20,700 bases of DNA from Thiomicrospira sp. UBA5634 (GCA_002421475.1 DIJW01000134.1:1-20700), one strand, 5' to 3'. Positions 1 through 6,600 are shown, counted from the first letter of the stretch. Notes: generated by a model not told the origin, from the letters alone. Program-made: numbers and translations.

Positions 1-54
1 GTTCAGGATGACATACGGATTTGTGGTGTTAAAAGTCGGTTGGATAGTCGGTCA

Positions 55-125
55 GTAGGTCGGACTTTAGTCCGACAACAGGCAAAACAATGCGTGTCGG
101 TTTGTCGGGTTAAAACCCGACCTAC
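55..125 (+). repeat. REPIN-like doublet 1 (A then B arm)
   Basis: Type A arm (GTAG head plus 18-bp dyad) at 55-76 and inverted type B arm with terminal CTAC at 104-125, separated by a 27-nt spacer. The outer ends GTAGGTCGG and CCGACCTAC are inverted repeats, so the whole element can fold into one hairpin. Confidence 0.9.
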
Positions 126-137
126 AAAAAAACCGTT

Positions 138-165
138 GTCATCCTGAGGCGAAGCCGAAGGATCT
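138..165. repeat. Dispersed 28-bp repeat, solo copy
   Basis: Begins GTCATCCTGAGGCGAAGCC and ends GAAGGATCT. It is identical to the reverse complement of 2128-2155, and weaker similarity continues to about 178. Repeats of this general form occur between genes in many bacteria and are often called MITE-like. No coding role is seen. Confidence 0.8.
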
Positions 166-188
166 TGTGCGTTGGAATTGCATTAAAA

Positions 189-258
189 GTAGGTCGGACT
201 TCAGTCCGACAGCAGGCAAAATAATGCGTGTCAGTTTGTCGGGTTAAAACCCGACCCA
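189..258 (+). repeat. REPIN-like doublet 2 (A then B arm)
   Basis: Type A arm at 189-210 and type B arm at 238-255. The terminal CTAC is mutated (CCACA). The spacer closely matches that of doublet 1. The similarity with doublet 3 continues past the element into the adjacent terminator, giving a block of about 115 bp present twice. Confidence 0.88.
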
Positions 259-274
259 CATTAATAGCGGACAT

Positions 275-300
275 AAAAACCCCCGCGTTTGACGGCGGGG
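275..300 (-). terminator. Rho-independent terminator of the 333-563 gene
   Basis: Read on the minus strand, a GC-rich hairpin (CCCCGC paired with GCGGGG, 281-300) is followed by a run of T (plus-strand A at 275-279). The 20-nt core CCCCGCGTTTGACGGCGGGG is identical to that of the porin terminator at 754-773. Confidence 0.8.
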
Positions 301-332
301 TTGTCTAAAAAAGAACTATTACAAATTAGAAT

Positions 333-563
333 TTAAGTCAGTAACTTAAAGGCCGCAATAATTAACCCGGTTTGTGCCAGCATCAATGCCACTACCCATT
401 TAATGAGCTCCATTTTTAACTCAATTAAATCAACCTTTGTCACCAACTGCGTTTCTTGCGCATCTTTAACGGCATTGGCAATCGCTTCAGCTTGTTCTTC
501 ACTCATTCCGGAAGATTTAAGCGTTTTTACAAACTTTAGCGTATCAAATGTAATTGCTGACAT
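333..563 (-). CDS. Small membrane-anchored coiled-coil protein, CCDC90/DUF1640 type
   Basis: A 76-aa protein of the layout seen in prokaryotic CCDC90/DUF1640 proteins, relatives of mitochondrial MCUR1 and CCDC90B. A short head (ITFDTLKFVKTLK...GMSEEQAEAI, residues 4-29) leads into a helical, probably coiled-coil stalk (30-52) and one C-terminal transmembrane helix (about 54-75). Bacterial members have no firmly established function; trimeric head-stalk-anchor proteins are the known architecture. The start is supported by GGGAG about eight bases upstream. The gene is monocistronic, with its own terminator at 275-300. A diverged paralogue (2249-2494) lies on the other side of the porin, on the same strand. 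Family call is by motif memory; function unknown. Confidence 0.75.
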   Translation of the reverse strand: MSAITFDTLKFVKTLKSSGMSEEQAEAIANAVKDAQETQLVTKVDLIELKMELIKWVVALMLAQTGLIIAAFKLLT

Positions 564-623
564 ATATTAGCGCTCCCATATAAATTCAGACACGAGAGCA
601 TCATACCATAAAACAGCAACTCA

Positions 624-641
624 ACCACCAGGCCTGGTGGT
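624..641. repeat. Iterated palindrome, intergenic copy, 18 bp perfect
   Basis: ACCACCAGGCCTGGTGGT, a perfect 18-bp dyad centred on AGGCCT and carrying the 12-mer ACCAGGCCTGGT at 627-638. It lies in non-coding DNA, which shows the motif is not a product of codon use. Confidence 0.9.
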
Positions 642-658
642 ACCGTGTAGGTTGAGCT

Positions 659-729
659 GTAGGTCGGACTTTAGTCCGACAGCAGGCTAAACAGTGCGAG
701 CTGGTTTGTCGAGTTAAAACCCGACCTAC
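659..729 (+). repeat. REPIN-like doublet 3 (A then B arm)
   Basis: Type A arm at 659-680 and type B arm at 708-729, the latter with one change (GTCGAGTT). The spacer is related to those of doublets 1 and 2. It lies just upstream, in plus coordinates, of the porin terminator. Confidence 0.88.
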
Positions 730-746
730 ATTAAAAAAGCGGGCAT

Positions 747-778
747 AAAAAAACCCCGCGTTTGACGGCGGGGTTTTT
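747..778. terminator. Bidirectional terminator behind the porin
   Basis: Hairpin core CCCCGCGTTTGACGGCGGGG (754-773), flanked by seven A on the left and five T on the right, so it can act on both strands. The convergent user is the minus-strand porin ending at 814. Confidence 0.85.
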
Positions 779-813
779 AGGTTTTAATCAAACTGTCTTA
801 CGACAGGGATTGA

Positions 814-1818
814 TTAGAACTTGTGCAATAAACCAACTGACATAACAGTAGTTGCTGCAGTAGAGGTTGTCGCATCAGAAGCTTTTTCTCTATAGCCTTC
901 CGCTAAAGAAGCAAACTCTGCATAAACAGAAGTGTTTTTACCTAAAGAATAATCCACACCAGCAGCCATGTTCATTAAAGAATCAACATCATAAGTCGCG
1001 TCAGCAGCATCGTAAGTTACCATGGCAACTTTAACACGTGGAGTGATTTGACCCATTTTGTACGCCACACCAACAGTCATTGAGTTACCAATGTCAGCTT
1101 CTGCGTTATACATGAAAGATGCCAATAAACCTGCTTCATTGTATTGAACGGTTGCGCGAGTAATTGCACCGCGACCAGAATCAGTTTCGCCAGTCATTGC
1201 AGCAGCTGCATAGATGCCTTTACCTTTAGAGCCATAAGCTAAAGAGAAAGAGTTAGTGTGTGTTAATGAATCGTCTTCCGCACCAGCTAAGCTGTCCTGA
1301 CCTACTAAAGCAGCTGCTACAGAAATATCACCAAATTTGCCCAAGTAAGCTACAACCTCATCAATACGATCTTCACCAGCTAATCCGCCGTTGAAAAGGG
1401 ATGTGTTGTTACCTGCTGCTGCTGAATCCGCGAAACCATCGTTAGGCTGGATCATACGTAATGGAGAGTCATGACGACCCATTACAACGGTACCAAAACC
1501 ACCGCCTACACCAACAAAGGTATTACGGTTCATTGCGAAACCAGTAGCTTTAGTACCGTCAGTTGCGCCTTTACCATCACCGTAATCAACAGTTGCTTCC
1601 ATTTGGTAAACGGCTTTTAAACCATTGCCTAAGTCTTCTGAACCCTTCACTCCCAAACGAGAGTTACGGTGTTTAACGTTCATGCCCGAAGCACCACCAT
1701 CATATGAATAACTATCAATAGCAATGTTCATTTGGCCGTAAACAGTTGGTGCGTCAGCGAAAGCAACTGGGGCTGCAACTGCAGAAGCGATAGCGATAGC
1801 TAGAATATTCTTTTTCAT
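814..1818 (-). CDS. General porin, outer membrane 16-strand type
   Basis: A 334-aa Gram-negative porin that would form a trimeric diffusion channel for small hydrophilic solutes. Residues 1-21 are a signal peptide cleaved after AFA. The mature chain starts DAPTVYGQMNIAID, the usual first strand of the Porin_4/OmpC-like group, followed by the family hallmark NSRLGVKGSEDLGNGLKAVY (about 52-71) and RNTFVGVGGGFGTVVMGRHD. It ends in LLHKF, with the terminal Phe recognised by the BAM complex. The start is fixed by AGGAAGA seven bases upstream. It is monocistronic, with a terminator at 747-778 and a weak promoter candidate at 1884-1912. The substrate cannot be told from sequence. Confidence 0.9.
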   Translation of the reverse strand: MKKNILAIAIASAVAAPVAFADAPTVYGQMNIAIDSYSYDGGASGMNVKHRNSRLGVKGSEDLGNGLKAVYQMEATVDYGDGKGATDGTKATGFAMNRNTFVGVGGGFGTVVMGRHDSPLRMIQPNDGFADSAAAGNNTSLFNGGLAGEDRIDEVVAYLGKFGDISVAAALVGQDSLAGAEDDSLTHTNSFSLAYGSKGKGIYAAAAMTGETDSGRGAITRATVQYNEAGLLASFMYNAEADIGNSMTVGVAYKMGQITPRVKVAMVTYDAADATYDVDSLMNMAAGVDYSLGKNTSVYAEFASLAEGYREKASDATTSTAATTVMSVGLLHKF

Positions 1819-1883
1819 GCTGTCTTCCTAATTAATTAGTTAAATTTTAGATACTGCCAGCTTTGGTAGCGGGCTTGTTGGCT

Positions 1884-1912
1884 ACTCTATGCAAATGTTT
1901 TGGGTGGTGCAA
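1884..1912 (-). promoter_or_regulatory. Candidate porin promoter
   Basis: On the minus strand, TTGCAC (1907-1912), a 17-bp spacer and TAGAGT (1884-1889) lie about 65 bases before the porin start. The -35 box matches only 3/6 and the -10 box 4/6, so this is weak. Confidence 0.3.
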
Positions 1913-2078
1913 TAGGCTGTCGCACAAAAACCACAAAAAAAGTTTGTGTTGTTTTTTTACAACAAGCCGGGGTTTTGGTTTATTGATATAACGCAAGAAA
2001 TGGCGGTTTATGGCGGTTTAGGTGGGTTTGGGTTGAGATTGTACGATTGGGTGTTTTGTGCGTTTTGGGGAGGGAGGT

Positions 2079-2155
2079 GTCATCCTGAAAGCAGTGAAGG
2101 ATCTCAAGCCTGTCATTCAATCGCACAAGATCCTTCGGCTTCGCCTCAGGATGAC
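2079..2155. repeat. Inverted pair of GTCATCCTGA-type repeats (MITE-like)
   Basis: Left arm at 2079-2104 and right arm at 2128-2155 are imperfect inverted copies about 26-28 bp long, separated by 23 bp. The pair can fold into a long hairpin. The right arm is the exact reverse complement of the solo copy at 138-165. Confidence 0.8.
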
Positions 2156-2166
2156 AGGTGGTTTTT

Positions 2167-2234
2167 GTAGTTCGGGTTTTAACCCGACAGGGCGGGGCGA
2201 CTGGTTTTTGTTGTCGGACTAAAGTCTGACCTAC
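2167..2234 (-). repeat. REPIN-like doublet 4 (B then A arm)
   Basis: Type B arm at 2167-2188 (head GTAGTT) and inverted type A arm at 2213-2234 (GTCTGAC variant), orientation opposite to doublets 1-3. It starts 14 bp past the stop of the gene ending at 2249 and may serve as a transcript-end hairpin. Confidence 0.85.
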
Positions 2235-2248
2235 TGTTCGGTCTGTGG

Positions 2249-2494
2249 TTAGGGTAGAAATTTTAGGATGGCTAGCAAAATACCTGCTATTGCTACCGTT
2301 TGAATAAGTAGCGCTTTGTAGAGGTTGGTTTCTAGCTCTTTCAAATCTGACTTAGTCGCATAGCTGTTACCATCGTGCGCTTGTGCCATAGCTTCGGCTT
2401 GAGCTTTTACTAAAGCCTTGGCTTGTTTTTCATCGAATCCGGCTTCTTTTAATGTGTCAACAAATTGCATGGTATCGAAACTTATTGTTGCCAT
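2249..2494 (-). CDS. Small membrane-anchored coiled-coil protein, CCDC90/DUF1640 type (paralogue 2)
   Basis: An 81-aa protein with the same plan as the 333-563 product. The head ISFDTMQFVDTLKEAGFDEKQAKAL (4-28) matches the paralogue's head almost position by position. A helical stalk follows (YATKSDLKELETNLYKAL, about 45-62), then one transmembrane helix near 63-80. TKSDLKELE is the common heptad block of this family. The start has AAGGGG seven bases upstream. The two paralogues differ most in the middle of the stalk, where this one has an insert (AQAHDGNS). Separate transcription units, a shared strand and the porin between them suggest an old local duplication. Cellular role unknown. Confidence 0.78.
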   Translation of the reverse strand: MATISFDTMQFVDTLKEAGFDEKQAKALVKAQAEAMAQAHDGNSYATKSDLKELETNLYKALLIQTVAIAGILLAILKFLP

Positions 2495-2622
2495 GGCTTA
2501 CCCCTTTGGTTATGAAGTTATGATTATGTAGGTTTGTAGATTTATGTCAAGGTGTGATGCAAAAGCAGTATCTCTAGGCATAGATAATTTCTTTGGTTAT
2601 CTGTTGTTTGACGATGTGTTTT

Positions 2623-2644
2623 GCAGTTCGGGTTTTAATCCGAC
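2623..2644. repeat. Solo type B REP arm upstream of pgm
   Basis: GCAG head plus a degenerate 18-bp type B dyad (TTCGGGTTTTAATCCGAC). It ends 14 bp before the pgm -10 box (2659-2664), so it occupies the -35 region. Confidence 0.75.
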
Positions 2645-2658
2645 AGGTTGTTATCCGC

Positions 2659-2664
2659 TATAAT
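2659..2664 (+). promoter_or_regulatory. Candidate pgm -10 box
   Basis: A perfect TATAAT, 42 bases before the chosen pgm start. No good -35 box is found at 16-18 bp; that position falls in the solo REP arm. Confidence 0.4.
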
Positions 2665-2705
2665 CAAAATATTGTGTTTTAAATTTATGTCCGATGAGGT
2701 GGAGC

Positions 2706-4349
2706 ATGGCAATGTCTGAATTTGCGGGTAAAAAAGCGCCGGAGGCGATGTTGGAAAATATTGCCAAATTAATGGTGGATTATTATGCGTTAAAGCCGGA
2801 TGTGGCTAATCCAGCACAGGCGGTGAGTTTTGGTACATCGGGTCATCGCGGCTGTTCGAGTCAAACCAGTTTTAACGAGGATCATATTGCGGCGGTGTGT
2901 CAGGCGTTGGTGGAGTATCGGGCGCAATCGGCTATTACCGGGCCGCTGTTTATGGGGATGGATAGTCATGCGTTGTCGGAAGCGGCGCAGGCAACGGCGA
3001 TTGAGGTGTTTGCGGCAAATCGTGTGCCGGTGATTATTCAGGGCAATGGGCGTTATACACCGACGCCGGTGATTTCGCAGGCGATTATTCGCTATAACCG
3101 TGGCCGCAAAGCAGGCCTGGCGGATGGCGTGGTGATTACACCGTCACATAATCCGCCGCAAGATGGCGGTTTTAAATATAACCCGCCGAATGGTGGGCCA
3201 GCCGATACGGATGTAACCGGTTGGGTACAAAAACGTGCGAATGAGATTTTATTAGCCGGTGGTGGCGATATTGAGCGCATGAATTTGAGCCGTGCGATGC
3301 AATCGGAGTTTGTGCAAACTCGTGACTTGATTACGCCGTTTGTGAAAGATTTGGCGGATGTGGTGGATATGCAGGCGATTGCGCAGGCCGGATTGAAGTT
3401 AGGCGTTGATCCGATGGGTGGCGCAGCGGTTGATTTCTGGCAGCCGATTGCTGAAACCTATGGCTTAAATATTGAGGTGGTCAATCCGTATGTTGATCCG
3501 ACGTTTCGGTTTATGACGGTGGATAAAGACGGCAAAATTCGTATGGATTGTTCGTCGCCTTATGCGATGGCGGGATTGATTGGGTTAAAAGATCGGTTTG
3601 ATATTGCGTTTGGTAATGACCCGGATGCCGATCGACACGGGATTGTCACGCGTTCGATGGGCTTGATGAATCCGAACCATTATTTGGCGGTGGCGATTGA
3701 GTATTTATTTAGCCATCGACCGAATTGGTCTGCGCAGGCGGGTATCGGTAAAACGCTGGTGTCGAGTTCGATGATTGATCGCGTGGCCGCCGGTTTAGGG
3801 CGTAAGTTAGTTGAAGTGCCGGTGGGCTTTAAATGGTTTGTACCAGGCCTGGTAGATGGTTCGTTAGGATTTGGCGGCGAAGAGTCGGCAGGCGCATCGT
3901 TTTTGGATCGCAATGGATTGGCGTGGAGCACCGATAAAGACGGCATTATTATGAATTTATTGGCGGCGGAAATTACCGCGGTGACGAGCAAAGACCCGGG
4001 GGAACATTATCAGCGGTTGACTGCGCAATATGGCGCACCGTTATATACCCGGATTGATGCGGCGGCGAATCGTGAACAAAAAGCGCGTTTAAGTAAGCTA
4101 AGTGCCGAACAGGTGAGCGCGACGATGTTGGCGGGTGAGTCGATTGAGGCTAAATTAACGCACGCTCCCGGCAATGGCGCGGCGATTGGCGGTTTAAAGG
4201 TAACAACGGCGAATGGTTGGTTTGCGGCGCGGCCATCGGGCACTGAGGATGTATATAAGATTTACGCTGAATCGTTTAAGGACGAAGCGCATTTAAAGCA
4301 GATTGTAAGCGAGGCGCAAGCAATGGTGGATGCGGTGTTGAAGGGGTAG
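2706..4349 (+). CDS. pgm: Phosphoglucomutase (alpha-D-glucose-1-phosphate forming)
   Basis: Interconverts glucose 1-phosphate and glucose 6-phosphate (EC 5.4.2.2), linking glycolysis with glycogen, cell-wall sugar and UDP-glucose synthesis. With this start the product is 547 aa, against 546 in Escherichia coli, and it aligns from the N-terminus. Seen: the phosphoserine loop [11 protein letters not shown] with Ser147, the metal loop DPDADR (305-310), the sugar loop GEESAG (391-396) and the phosphate loop RPSGTED (509-515). An ATG at 2694 has no ribosome site. ATG 2706 has GAGG six bases upstream and ATG 2712 has GGAG seven bases upstream, so 2712 is an equal alternative. The gene carries one exact iterated palindrome (3841-3854). 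REP arms lie on both sides. Confidence 0.96.
   Translation: MAMSEFAGKKAPEAMLENIAKLMVDYYALKPDVANPAQAVSFGTSGHRGCSSQTSFNEDHIAAVCQALVEYRAQSAITGPLFMGMDSHALSEAAQATAIEVFAANRVPVIIQGNGRYTPTPVISQAIIRYNRGRKAGLADGVVITPSHNPPQDGGFKYNPPNGGPADTDVTGWVQKRANEILLAGGGDIERMNLSRAMQSEFVQTRDLITPFVKDLADVVDMQAIAQAGLKLGVDPMGGAAVDFWQPIAETYGLNIEVVNPYVDPTFRFMTVDKDGKIRMDCSSPYAMAGLIGLKDRFDIAFGNDPDADRHGIVTRSMGLMNPNHYLAVAIEYLFSHRPNWSAQAGIGKTLVSSSMIDRVAAGLGRKLVEVPVGFKWFVPGLVDGSLGFGGEESAGASFLDRNGLAWSTDKDGIIMNLLAAEITAVTSKDPGEHYQRLTAQYGAPLYTRIDAAANREQKARLSKLSAEQVSATMLAGESIEAKLTHAPGNGAAIGGLKVTTANGWFAARPSGTEDVYKIYAESFKDEAHLKQIVSEAQAMVDAVLKG
3111..3120. repeat. Iterated palindrome, near copy in pgm
   Basis: GCAGGCCTGG keeps the 8-bp core CAGGCCTG (3112-3119). 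It encodes AGL in the pgm frame. Confidence 0.5.
3841..3854. repeat. Iterated palindrome, exact copy in pgm
   Basis: TACCAGGCCTGGTA, a 14-bp perfect dyad read as VPGLV just before the sugar-binding loop of Pgm. Confidence 0.9.
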
Positions 4350-4366
4350 CGTTGGGTTGGTTTTTT

Positions 4367-4388
4367 GTAGGTTGGGTTTTAACCCGAC
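4367..4388. repeat. Type B REP arm, left flank of the RAYT gene
   Basis: GTAG head followed by a slightly altered B dyad (GTTGGGTTTTAACCCGAC). It begins 17 bp after pgm stops and ends 24 bp before the transposase start. With the A arm at 4867-4888 it brackets the transposase as an expanded B-A doublet. Confidence 0.88.
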
Positions 4389-4412
4389 AAGGTAAATGAA
4401 TGTGAGGCTGTT

Positions 4413-4859
4413 ATGTCATATAACAATTTGCGAAAAGGACGTTTTTCTTCAGCGAATCAGTTGTATTTTGTGACAGTTGTTGTACGTGAAAGACGTGCGA
4501 TATTCTCCGATTTATATTGTGCTCGAATTTTAGTTGCCATTTTACGTGAGTTGGAAAATGAAGGCTTAGTGTCGTGGCTAAGTTGGGTAGTGATGCCAGA
4601 CCATTTTCATGGGTTAATTCAATTGAAATCCGGTGACATTTCAACTGTGATGAAATTATTGAAAGGACGTTCGGCGAGCAGACTTAATCAGCATTTAAGT
4701 TTGGCGGGAGCATTTTGGCAACCGAGCTTTTTTGATAGAGCTTTACGGCGTGAAGAGGATGTAAAGGCGATTGCCCGTTATATTGTTGCCAATCCTTTAC
4801 GGGCAGGGTTGGTCGAAGACATTGGGTTGTATTCGCATTGGGATGCAATTTGGTTGTAG
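4413..4859 (+). CDS. REP-associated tyrosine transposase (RAYT, Y1_Tnp/IS200-like)
   Basis: A 148-aa single-domain HUH nuclease of the RAYT group, which cuts and joins single-stranded DNA at REP sequences. Seen: the N-terminal RKGRFSSANQLYFVTVVV strand block typical of the group, the HUH motif in MPDHFHGLIQL (His64-Phe-His66), the FWQPSFFDRALR block (101-112) and the C-terminal ARYIVANPLRAGLV motif with the likely catalytic Tyr123. All expected motifs are present and length is normal, so the gene looks intact. GAGG six bases before the ATG supports the start. REP arms with GTAG heads lie immediately on both sides (4367-4388 and 4867-4888), as known RAYT genes show. It is the probable source enzyme for the REP doublets nearby. 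Confidence 0.93.
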   Translation: MSYNNLRKGRFSSANQLYFVTVVVRERRAIFSDLYCARILVAILRELENEGLVSWLSWVVMPDHFHGLIQLKSGDISTVMKLLKGRSASRLNQHLSLAGAFWQPSFFDRALRREEDVKAIARYIVANPLRAGLVEDIGLYSHWDAIWL

Positions 4860-4866
4860 GTTTTTT

Positions 4867-4888
4867 GTCGGACTGAAGTCCGACCTAC
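4867..4888. repeat. Type A REP arm, right flank of the RAYT gene
   Basis: An 18-bp A dyad (GTCGGACTGAAGTCCGAC) with terminal CTAC, eight bases past the transposase stop. Orientation is inverted relative to the left B arm, as in doublets 4 and 5. Confidence 0.9.
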
Positions 4889-4930
4889 TTCCAGTCTACG
4901 ATTTGTCTTAGATTGTCGGGTGGTGGTTTT

Positions 4931-4952
4931 GTAGGTCGGGTTTTAACCCGAC
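4931..4952. repeat. Solo type B REP arm after the flavin reductase gene
   Basis: GTAG head plus a perfect 18-bp B dyad. It ends six bases from the stop codon of the minus-strand gene at 4959 and could act as its transcript-end hairpin. Confidence 0.88.
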
Positions 4953-4958
4953 AACTAT

Positions 4959-5627
4959 TTAATGTATATAACGCGAGCTTGTGAGGCCGGCGGCGGTGAA
5001 ATCGGTTTGGGCTGTTTGTACCATTGCCCATGCCCCACAAAGATACACAGTCGCGTGTGTTAAATCCGGGTGTTGACTGAGTGCATACTTATGGACTAAT
5101 CCGGTTGCACCCGTCCAGGCCTGGTCGGGCTCTGAAATCACCGGAATATAGTCAAGTAACGGGTGTTGGTTGGCGAGTGTTTGCAAAACATTGTGAATAT
5201 ATAATTCGTCGGCATGGCGTGCGCCCCAATAAAGTTTGGTTGGGTGCTGAATGCCATTCTGCAGACGTTGTTCAAGTAGCGCTTTGAGTGGCGCAATGCC
5301 GGTACCGCCGGCGATATACAAATTCAACTCCGTTTCGTGTTGCAGTTTGAGTTGTGGTTTTGGACCGTCAACCCATAAGGTATCGCCTGCTTGGACATTA
5401 AACAGGCGTTGCATCCACGGGCTGTCTTCCTGATTACGAATATGTAATTCGATCATGCCGTTGGCCAGCGGGGCGTTGGCAATAGAGAAAGGTTTGGTTT
5501 GTTCGCCGTCAAAACCGAGCATGACATAATCCCCGGCTTGATAACTGAACACGTTTTTAGGTTCTAAAAACAGTTGCAATATATAAGGTGTCAGGCGAAT
5601 GGCGCTGTAAACAATAAAGGGATGCAT
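4959..5627 (-). CDS. NAD(P)H-flavin reductase, Fre/LuxG-like
   Basis: A 222-aa flavodoxin-reductase-fold protein resembling E. coli Fre (233 aa). Such enzymes reduce free flavins with NAD(P)H, and the reduced flavin can serve ferric iron reduction or flavin-dependent oxygenases. Seen: an N-terminal beta-barrel with the isoalloxazine-binding motif KPFS (45-48, where Fre has RPFS), FIELHI-like GMIELHIRN, the nucleotide-binding IAGGTGIAPLKALLE (105-119), YWGARHADELY, and a C-terminal YLCGAWAMV block. No iron-sulfur domain is present, so it is not a complete oxygenase reductase. AGGA eight bases upstream supports the start. It lies 40 bp behind xthA on the same strand, probably one transcript. 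An iterated palindrome encodes its DQAW (5115-5124). Confidence 0.82.
   Translation of the reverse strand: MHPFIVYSAIRLTPYILQLFLEPKNVFSYQAGDYVMLGFDGEQTKPFSIANAPLANGMIELHIRNQEDSPWMQRLFNVQAGDTLWVDGPKPQLKLQHETELNLYIAGGTGIAPLKALLEQRLQNGIQHPTKLYWGARHADELYIHNVLQTLANQHPLLDYIPVISEPDQAWTGATGLVHKYALSQHPDLTHATVYLCGAWAMVQTAQTDFTAAGLTSSRYIH
5115..5124. repeat. Iterated palindrome, 10-bp core copy in flavin reductase
   Basis: CCAGGCCTGG, flanked by T on both sides so symmetry stops at 10 bp. Read on the minus strand as DQAW. Confidence 0.75.
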
Positions 5628-5667
5628 TAATAAAATCCTGGCTTGTTAAAAATTAACCGTAAGCGGT

Positions 5668-6489
5668 TTATAAGTCGAAATTTGTCCATACCGGCGCATG
5701 ATCAGACGGTTTTTCCAATCCCCGTACATCATAAGCAATATCAGAGTCGGTAACATGGGCATAAGCCGATGCGCTGGCTAAGATGGTGTCGATACGCAGA
5801 CCGCGTTTGGGTTCATCTTCAAAACCTTTCGAACGGTAATCAAACCAGCTGAAACGATCATTGCTTTGCGGATGAATTTTGCGATAAGTGTCGAATAAAC
5901 CCCAATCCATTAAGGTTTGCCACCATTCACGTTCTTCGGGTAAAAAGCTGGTTTTGCCGGTTTTTAGCCAGCGTAGCCGATTCGCTTCGCCAATGCCGAT
6001 GTCGATATCTTGCGGTGAAATATTGAAGTCGCCCATCACCACGAGGTTTTGTTGCGGCGAGCATTCATGCTTTAAGTAGGTCATTAAGTCGGCATAAAAC
6101 GCTTGTTTAGCGGGAAACTTAATCGGGTGGTCGCGGCTTTCGCCCTGCGGGAAATAGCCGTTAAGCACCCTGATTTTTTCGCCTTTAACAGTGGTGAAGT
6201 CGCCGATAATCATGCGGCGTTGCGCATCATCCGTATCGGTTTTCCAGCCTTTTTGCAGTGCAGTTAGCGTTAAATGCGGTTTGTAAAGCAAGGCTACGCC
6301 GTAATGGGTTTTTTGACCAAAATATTCGGCTTTGTAACCGAGACTTTCGATGTCGAGTAACGGAAATTCATGGTCTTGCACTTTGGTTTCTTGCAGGCCG
6401 ATAATGTCAGGTTGGTATTGGTCAACCAAGGCTTGCAGTTGGTGTTGGCGCATACGCACACTGTTGACATTAAATGAGACGATTTTCAT
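5668..6489 (-). CDS. xthA: Exodeoxyribonuclease III
   Basis: A Mg-dependent 3'-5' exonuclease and AP endonuclease of base-excision repair (EEP fold), 273 aa against 268 in E. coli. Catalytic residues are visible: Asn7 in SFNVNS, Glu34 in GLQETKV, Asp154 and Asn156 in MGDFNISP, Asp234 in LRIDTIL, and Asp263-His264 in PSDHAPVW. GYFPQGESRDHPIKFPAK and FLPEERE are near-identical to the E. coli enzyme. The start agrees with family length. A textbook extended -10 box (TGCTATAAT on the minus strand, 6524-6532) lies about 35 bases upstream, back to back with the purU promoter. The Fre-like gene follows after 40 bp. Confidence 0.97.
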   Translation of the reverse strand: MKIVSFNVNSVRMRQHQLQALVDQYQPDIIGLQETKVQDHEFPLLDIESLGYKAEYFGQKTHYGVALLYKPHLTLTALQKGWKTDTDDAQRRMIIGDFTTVKGEKIRVLNGYFPQGESRDHPIKFPAKQAFYADLMTYLKHECSPQQNLVVMGDFNISPQDIDIGIGEANRLRWLKTGKTSFLPEEREWWQTLMDWGLFDTYRKIHPQSNDRFSWFDYRSKGFEDEPKRGLRIDTILASASAYAHVTDSDIAYDVRGLEKPSDHAPVWTNFDL

Positions 6490-6523
6490 GAATTTGGCTC
6501 AGTTTTGCATTAAATTGGGGCGA

Positions 6524-6532
6524 ATTATAGCA
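6524..6532 (-). promoter_or_regulatory. Extended -10 promoter of xthA
   Basis: TGCTATAAT on the minus strand, a perfect extended -10. There is no clear -35 box, which extended -10 promoters tolerate. Confidence 0.6.
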
Positions 6533-6561
6533 TAGCCATGGGTCGCATCCGCCAACGGATT

Positions 6562-6570
6562 TGGTATGAT
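6562..6570 (+). promoter_or_regulatory. Extended -10 promoter of purU
   Basis: TGGTATGAT, an extended -10 match 30 bases before ATG 6601. It lies downstream of the ATG at 6538, which argues against that longer start. Its upstream part overlaps that of the xthA promoter. Confidence 0.55.
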
Positions 6571-6600
6571 AGCGGTTTTGCGAATTTAGAGAATAGTGGT

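Larger units (their letters stand above)
1..332. other. Repeat-rich intergenic region at left edge
   Basis: No convincing gene is seen here. The stretch holds the end of a dispersed repeat arm (CAGGATGAC, about 4-12), two REPIN-like doublets (55-125 and 189-258), a solo copy of the GTCATCCTGA-type repeat (138-165) and a terminator for the minus-strand gene that ends at 333. It reads as a landing zone for small mobile repeats. Confidence 0.7.
564..813. other. Intergenic region between small coiled-coil gene and porin
   Basis: Contains an 18-bp perfect palindrome (624-641), REPIN-like doublet 3 (659-729) and the porin terminator (754-778). No gene is seen. Confidence 0.7.
1819..2248. other. 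Repeat-filled intergenic region upstream of porin
   Basis: Has no credible gene. It contains the porin leader and a promoter candidate, an AT-rich stretch near 1924-1962, an inverted pair of GTCATCCTGA-type repeats (2079-2155) and REPIN-like doublet 4 (2167-2234). Confidence 0.65.

Noticed and set aside
55..258. CRISPR array
   Set aside because: The repeats are dyads in alternating A/B inverted order with related spacers and irregular spacing, and no cas genes are present. They are REP doublets.
1946..2170. A 74-codon plus-strand frame upstream of the porin
   Set aside because: It runs through the inverted dispersed repeat and into REP doublet 4, has no good ribosome site and a composition unlike nearby proteins. 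It is a product of the repeats.
2694..2705. Earlier ATG for pgm
   Set aside because: No ribosome site, and the bases after it form the Shine-Dalgarno region for ATG 2706 or 2712.
4411..4644. Minus-strand frame opposite the transposase
   Set aside because: It is antisense to a gene with clear catalytic motifs and has no support of its own.
6538..6600. Longer purU start at ATG 6538
   Set aside because: It adds 21 residues not found in the family and begins upstream of the extended -10 box. There is no ribosome site.
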